Source of the DNA: Adiantum capillus-veneris
Lineage: Eukaryota > Streptophyta > Polypodiopsida > Polypodiales > Pteridaceae
NCBI GenBank assembly: GCA_014529385.2
Contig: CM043961.1
Span: forward strand, 12,999,978 to 13,063,977
Length of the DNA stretch: 64,000 bases
Direction of reading: 5' to 3'
Made by a program: the position numbers and the translations under genes. The notes below the pieces were generated by a model. The model did not search any database. It was given only the letters and a program-made list of their open reading frames with translations, and was not told where the DNA came from. This document shows, piece by piece, positions 59,104 to 64,000 of the stretch. Numbering within the stretch: position 1 is the first letter of the stretch; every line of letters starts with the position of its first letter.

Positions 59104-59888
59104 TTATTTAATTATTTCATTTAGACATGTGTCTTTTTTTTTCTCTTTGAGAGAAAGAACTTAATTATTTATTTTTTATGTATCTAAATTCTCATTGGAC
59201 CCCTTTAAAACCTATCCAATATGATTCAAACACATCTTGAGGGCCACATGTGGAGGATCATTTGAACATGTGTCTTTTATGCTTATTAAGTCATTTGGTT
59301 TGAATTGAATACTTCAAACACTTAGTCAATCAAGCATGGAAACGTTTTGTGTCTCTTGAGAGTTTATCTTTGAGTTGAACACTTCAAGAACCTTAGTCAT
59401 TTAAGCATAAAAATCACCTCAAGCTTTGGGCAAGGTTCCCACAAACACTTTAAGCACTTTAGTTAGCAAGCCGACAAGCACCTCATACTTGGGTAGGATT
59501 CCCACCTCAAAATCAGTCCTAGCTTGCCTAAGGTCTTGCCTAAGGTCCAAGGACTTTTTAACACTAACTTTTGGAGGTTTTAAATGAAGCTAACCCTAAG
59601 GTCTTTTAAGCTCCATTAGATGCACATTGCTCTTTGATAGACTACTTCCTTTTGGACCTCTATTGAGATGTAACCATCTCTTCTCTTGATCCCTTGCTGA
59701 GGTAAATCTAGAAGCACTTATTGCACATTACTCTTTGGTAGACCGTCTCCTTTTGGACCCCTGTTGAGATAGGTCTAGAAACACATATCTATATCCTAAC
59801 TCTTGTTCCCCTTTTATCTTCTTATATTAAATGATCAGTTTAATATGAGAAAATCATTTGGGAAAGTTAGATATTATATTTTATGAAA
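58324..59888 (-). repeat. 5' LTR of the deleted gypsy element, ~1565 bp
   Basis: The inner edge, TGTAATGG on the + strand (CCATTACA on the element strand), adjoins the PBS; the outer edge is at the TSD. The element strand begins TTTCATAAAAT. The solo LTR begins AGTCATAAAAT, which points to an ancestral TGTCATAAAAT. It contains a TC tract at 59051-59100. Confidence 0.9.
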
Positions 59889-59893
59889 ATGAA

Positions 59894-60337
59894 CATGGAC
59901 TAGATACTACCATAAATGGTAAGACTTTCCAACAAATAACACAACACATGATATGTATGCGTACTTTGCACCATTGACCATGAAGCCACATCCTCGACAC
60001 ATTGAACCAATGACACTAATGAAGATCACGATATGCTAAAAACAAATAACCAACTTGATGGCATGAAGATGAAGCAAGTAACAATGAATGACGACGACAA
60101 CAAAATTTTGAAGAGGACACACATGATGACCTCTTCACACAAAATGAATAAATGAATGAAAAAATTTGTACTACCTGGACTACTAGTGAACCTACTAAGT
60201 CCCACTTGAGAACCATAGTGATGAATCTGATAGAGAACCGTTATGATGTATCATGGGACATTGAACCATGGCCGCTAAATCCGTTGACAATCGCCACGAT
60301 GTATCTGTTTGAGAATCGTAAAGTGTTAAATCTAATG
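59894..60337 (+). repeat. Spacer with degenerate GAGAACC..TATGATGTATC repeats
   Basis: Related phrases occur at about 60189, 60231, 60279 and 60310: GAGAACCATAGTGATGAATC, GAGAACCGTTATGATGTATC, GACAATCGCCACGATGTATC, GAGAATCGTAAAGTGTTAAA. The sequence right of the solo LTR (61819-61845) continues the same repeat. The solo LTR therefore inserted inside this host repeat. Confidence 0.8.
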
Positions 60338-60342
60338 AGAAC

Positions 60343-61818
60343 AGTCATAAAATCTAATATCTAACTAACCCAAATGATTTTCTCATGTTAATCTAATCAT
60401 TTAATGTGGGAGAATAAACAGGAACAAGAGTTAGAATATAGACATGTGCTTATGGATCTATCTCAGCACGGGACCAAAGTCAATGGGTCCAAATGAGAGA
60501 TGGCCTATCAAAGATCTAATGGAGCTTGAAAGACCTTAGGGTTAGCTGCATTAAAGACCTTCAAAGGTTAGTGTTAAAAGTCCTTAGACATAGGACCTTA
60601 GGTAGTTAGGGCTGGGAGCCCGTTGAGGTGCTTGTCATGCTTGCTAACTAAGGTGCTTAAGGTGCTTGTCATGCTTGATGATTAAGGTGCTTGGGGGCTA
60701 AGGTGCTTGACGTACTTGAAGTCAAAGCAAGGCCTACAAAGGAGGGGGCGAGCCATGAGACTAGGGGATGGGGTTAAATGACCACTCCCTCATCCAAAGG
60801 GCACCCCTTGCTCAAAGAGGCAAAAGGGAGACATGTCAAGCCCCTAGCTAGGTTTCTTTCGTGGTGTGCCTAAACCCTATCGGTTCACCCTTAGAGAGGT
60901 CCAATGAGAATTGAGCTAATTAAATTAATTGTTTAAGAATTTATCAAGCCCTCTCTCTCAAAGGGGAAAGGAGGACACTTGTCCAAAGGCTACCTCTATT
61001 GCAAGTGACCAAGGCTTGTGATTGGCTAGGCTTGAGAGAGCCAATGAGCCACAAGTACGAGCTAGAAGAGGGGTCGACCATGCAAGTAGAGGACTAGCTT
61101 GGGGCATATACTCTCTCACACGCACTCTCATTGTGTGAAGTGCTAAGTGCAAGAACTTCATCTCCTTCTCCAAGCTTGTTGAGAAGTTGAGAGCCTACAC
61201 CAACACTCTTGGCTATGGAATGCAAATCCAACCAAGAGCCATGCTTCAATGCTTAAGCTTGCCTTCTTCTTCATCATCATTACTACGCTATTATGCTATG
61301 CTAAGCAACAAGAGTGATGATAAGTGAGGAACTATTTCTTTCTCGTAAGAATGTTTCTTCTTCCTCTTCCCTACCCTCATTCCTTGCTAGCTCTCTCCAC
61401 CTTCGAAGGTGTTTGAGGTCTTGGGACTGAGGCCGGGAACAAGTTAAAGCTTTCATTTAACTAAGTTATGGGCATATTTGTGGTGCATGAAGCTCGCTAT
61501 CTTCATTGCACCATCAAGGTTTCAAGAAACACAAAGCTTGTATTATACCAAGTCTCTCTTTATGGGAGAAACTATAATACAAAATCCTTTTGGAGGGGGG
61601 ACTAGCTCCACATAAATCTGATCCTCAACTCTTGTCAAGTTCTCTAATTCTCTCTCTTGCAAAGTATTGTTCGTGCCAAGTTTATTAAGTATAATGGTTA
61701 TGTTGCCACCGAATCAAGTTCACCCTCTATTCTCTCAAAGTATTCTTTCTCGTAAAAATGCTCACTATAGTTTTCTTAATTCCGCTATTCTCAATGTTCA
61801 TAGCCCATTCCCATTACA
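60343..61818 (+). repeat. Solo LTR, inverted relative to the neighbouring gypsy LTR, perfect TSD
   Basis: Approximate reverse complement of 58324-59888 over its full 1476 bp, diverged and with small indels. It ends CCCATTCCCATTACA. The TSD AGAAC is at 60338-60342 and 61819-61823. No PBS or internal sequence is attached, so it arose by LTR-LTR recombination of a separate insertion of the same family. Confidence 0.92.
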
Positions 61819-61823
61819 AGAAC

Positions 61824-63033
61824 CATCATGATGTATCAGGTAGATAAATCATGTTAGCTTAGGAGTACACCATGACATAAACATATGAACCCAAAAACAC
61901 ATGAAGTCTTTGTAAAACCCCTAGTTTGGCTTAAGGGGGTAATTGTTAGGATAAGCCCAACTCGTGGCACCATGTGGGAATGCCCTCTAGCCACCTAGGA
62001 AGAGATAAATGATGAGATGGTCCAATAGCAAGAGGATGCAACCTCTCTAGCCAATGATTGTAAAGCACTAAGCCTACTTAATATGCTAATCTTTGCTACA
62101 TCTGGAAGCGGAAAAGGGACTCTCAAAAATAACAAAAATAACATATTGCAAGCCGTAAAACAAAAAAACTGCATACCTGGCAAATCCCATAGTATATAAT
62201 TGAAGCTATACGCGCACAAAGAGACTCAGAGAGCGATAGACAGAGAGAAATCAGGTGCAGATACACCTCTTAGAGCGGAGTGCTACATCGGCATGGTGAG
62301 AGAGAAGAGAAAAGAGAAGAGAAGAATAGACACAAGCAATGGGTGCAATCTCCCCCTGTGCAAGAGTGAGCATTTTCCTCTTGTGCATATTTATTTAAAG
62401 ATTTCTTGAATGCTCAAAATGAATACATATTGGTTGATCGGACATAAATGGCCATAGATCCTAAAGAGCACTTGAATTATAAAATATACATAAATGTGAT
62501 GTCCTTTCACATAGCCCATAGCTTGGTCATGGCTTTTCCACCTATTAGCTACAGTAAAATAACAAAATATCAATATCCATTACATACCTCTCCTTTAGAA
62601 AGCAATTGTCCTTAGTTGAGAAGATTGGAATCTGAAAACCATACTTGTCAAAAACATTGGTTAGTATTATGTGTCAAGTATCACATATTGAAAGAAAAAT
62701 TCATAAAATTAAACAAAATTGCTTATGTCTATCGTCATCCACAATACTACATATTGTAGTGTCCCATACCACTAGAATAAGCAGCATATGTCATACCCTA
62801 ATGAATCAGGATATCATTGGTCGCACTCATCATTCAGTAATCAATTTTCATAAATCTCAACTCCAATCCCTTAAACATTGTCGCGATAGAAAATCATCAT
62901 ATACCAAATTCAAATCCAATTCCAATTCCAGAATATAAGTCCAAATCCAAATTACTTTCATTATATACCCGGGTAACAAAATCATACTAGGGATAGTGGT
63001 GGCCAGCCACTACAACATGATTTTGTGATCGGT
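61824..63033. other. Non-coding stretch
   Basis: No gene, RNA or clear repeat recognised beyond the short continuation of the host repeat at its left end. Short frames have no family resemblance. Confidence 0.5.
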
Positions 63034-63335
63034 GTTGCCTCAACCGGTGAATCTACACCAATGAGACGTGATTCCTAAATCAGGGAATATGCACTAATGT
63101 TGCCTAAATTGATGTGCATTTAGTTTTGTGCTACCTAAATCTGCAGATCTACACTTGATACTATTTCAAATAGTGAATCTACAGTTAGTTGGTGTACTGT
63201 AAATTGGCAAATCTGCACTCGTGCTGCATAACCGGCAGATCTTCACGTACAATTTTTGTTGCCTAAATCGATGAATTGACACCAGGATGAGTATTTACAA
63301 AATCCCTGAATCGGTGAATCTGTGTGCAAGTGACC
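63034..63335 (+). repeat. Degenerate ~35-40-bp minisatellite
   Basis: About eight loose units follow the pattern TGTTGCCTAAATC.GTGAAT, then CTACAC..ATG. Examples start near 63034, 63070, 63098, 63133, 63160, 63185, 63220 and 63260. Units differ at many positions and in length, so the array is old. Confidence 0.7.
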
Positions 63336-64000
63336 AATGCACTAGACAAGGCATAAAAAAACGGAATACACATTACATGTTTGAGATCAAATTGGAGTAG
63401 GCTCAAATGTTGAAGCATATACCAAATGTTGATGATACTCCCAAATGAATTGAGCTCATGTAAGTAGTTGTATGATAATTCATCTAATTCATCTCAGTAG
63501 AGATTCAATCAAAGTAAGTACAAGTCATGATGTTAGAAACAATGGATTTTGCAACTTATAATACAGGTGAACAAGTAAAGAGGCTCTGTCTTCTAAAAGT
63601 GTCCGGCGATATTCTTACTTGTTGGAAATAAATTTAAATAAAAGGAGCATAAGACGAGGTTGTGAGAGATAGTACAAAATTTAAAGATGTTAAGATAAAG
63701 AATGAAGTAGAACAAGCAATGGGATGGTGTATTATACATGGCATATGGGTCTATAGAGAGAACTAAATTATTGAAGAAAGAATGTTCTTATTAATAGATT
63801 ACATGAAGAAATTGCGTACCTGGAGGTTCTTTGAAGAAGTAGCTCGTAATCAAGCAAATAAGCAAGCCATCTGAGTTAAATCTATGTGCATGTGTTTCTC
63901 TTTGAATGAAATTAGTAGACGTATTTAGGAGCATTTAGAAGTGTGGCACAATCCTGTACAAGAGTGTTATCACGGTGAAAAAACTCAATACTATAGATTA
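63336..64000. other. Non-coding stretch to window end
   Basis: AT-rich DNA with no recognisable gene or repeat. Confidence 0.5.

Larger units (their letters stand above)
54935..59888 (-). mobile_element. Internally deleted Ty3/gypsy element (minus strand) with perfect TSD
   Basis: Bounded by the 5-bp TSD ATGAA at 54930-54934 and 59889-59893. The 5' LTR is 58324-59888. A PBS, gag, protease and only the first part of RT follow leftwards. The sequence then jumps at about 55515 into the terminal 581 bp of the 3' LTR (54935-55515). The rest of RT, RNase H, integrase, the PPT and roughly the first 1 kb of the 3' LTR are missing. The intact TSD shows this is one insertion that later suffered one large deletion. 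Confidence 0.93.

Overview
The window reads as repeat-rich nuclear DNA of a land plant. Evidence: Ty1/copia and Ty3/gypsy LTR retrotransposons (including a Tat-type gypsy element with a second, archaeal-type RNase H), a LINE, a hAT transposase remnant, a decayed pentatricopeptide-repeat (PPR) gene, and one spliced gene of the plant-specific REF/SRPP family. The PPR wording (DIGKQI.DE, ...CILK.WG) and the many compound (TC)n(AC)n microsatellites suggest a fern or another seed-free plant. That placement is inference, not proof.

Layout. 1-2.8 kb: 3' part of a LINE ORF2 with one premature TAG. 2.8-4.1 kb: microsatellites. 4.1-9.6 kb: a young copia element with an intact 1321-aa polyprotein, 5-bp target-site duplication (TSD), primer binding site (PBS) and polypurine tract (PPT), but with 83 bp missing from its 5' LTR. 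9.6-13 kb: microsatellites, homopolymers and a degenerate dispersed repeat. 13.0-14.7 kb: PPR pseudogene (minus). 16-26 kb: a degraded minus-strand gypsy element with PBS, gag, four zinc knuckles, protease and RT, followed by a second retropepsin-like ORF carrying W-[IV]-P-K repeats. 27.2-29 kb: hAT transposase remnant. 29.3-31.4 kb: unidentified decayed minus-strand coding region ending in a RING-like finger. 31.4-36.8 kb: Tat-type gypsy pieces in permuted order (RT-RNase H-aRNH, then LTR-like DNA, PBS, gag, protease). 36.8-42.3 kb: two halves of one copia family in opposite orientation, each with a 200-bp LTR. 42.4-46.8 kb: microsatellites and a ~1.06-kb tandem repeat. 47.2-47.7 kb: a 156-bp foldback and a tRNA-like SINE head. 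49.4-52.9 kb: the REF/SRPP gene (minus, three exons) with a 726-bp tandem duplication of its 3' end. 54.9-61.8 kb: a deleted minus-strand gypsy element and, 454 bp away, a solo LTR of the same family in inverted orientation, both with perfect 5-bp TSDs. 61.8-64 kb: non-coding, with a degenerate minisatellite.

Only two loci look functional as coding units: the copia polyprotein (5297-9262) and the REF/SRPP gene (exons 52849-52799, 52372-52142, 51113-50718). The rest is a record of transposition, deletion, inversion and point decay. Many premature stops in the retroelements are TAG or TGA codons at places where Gln or Arg is expected, the pattern expected from C-to-T decay of methylated DNA.
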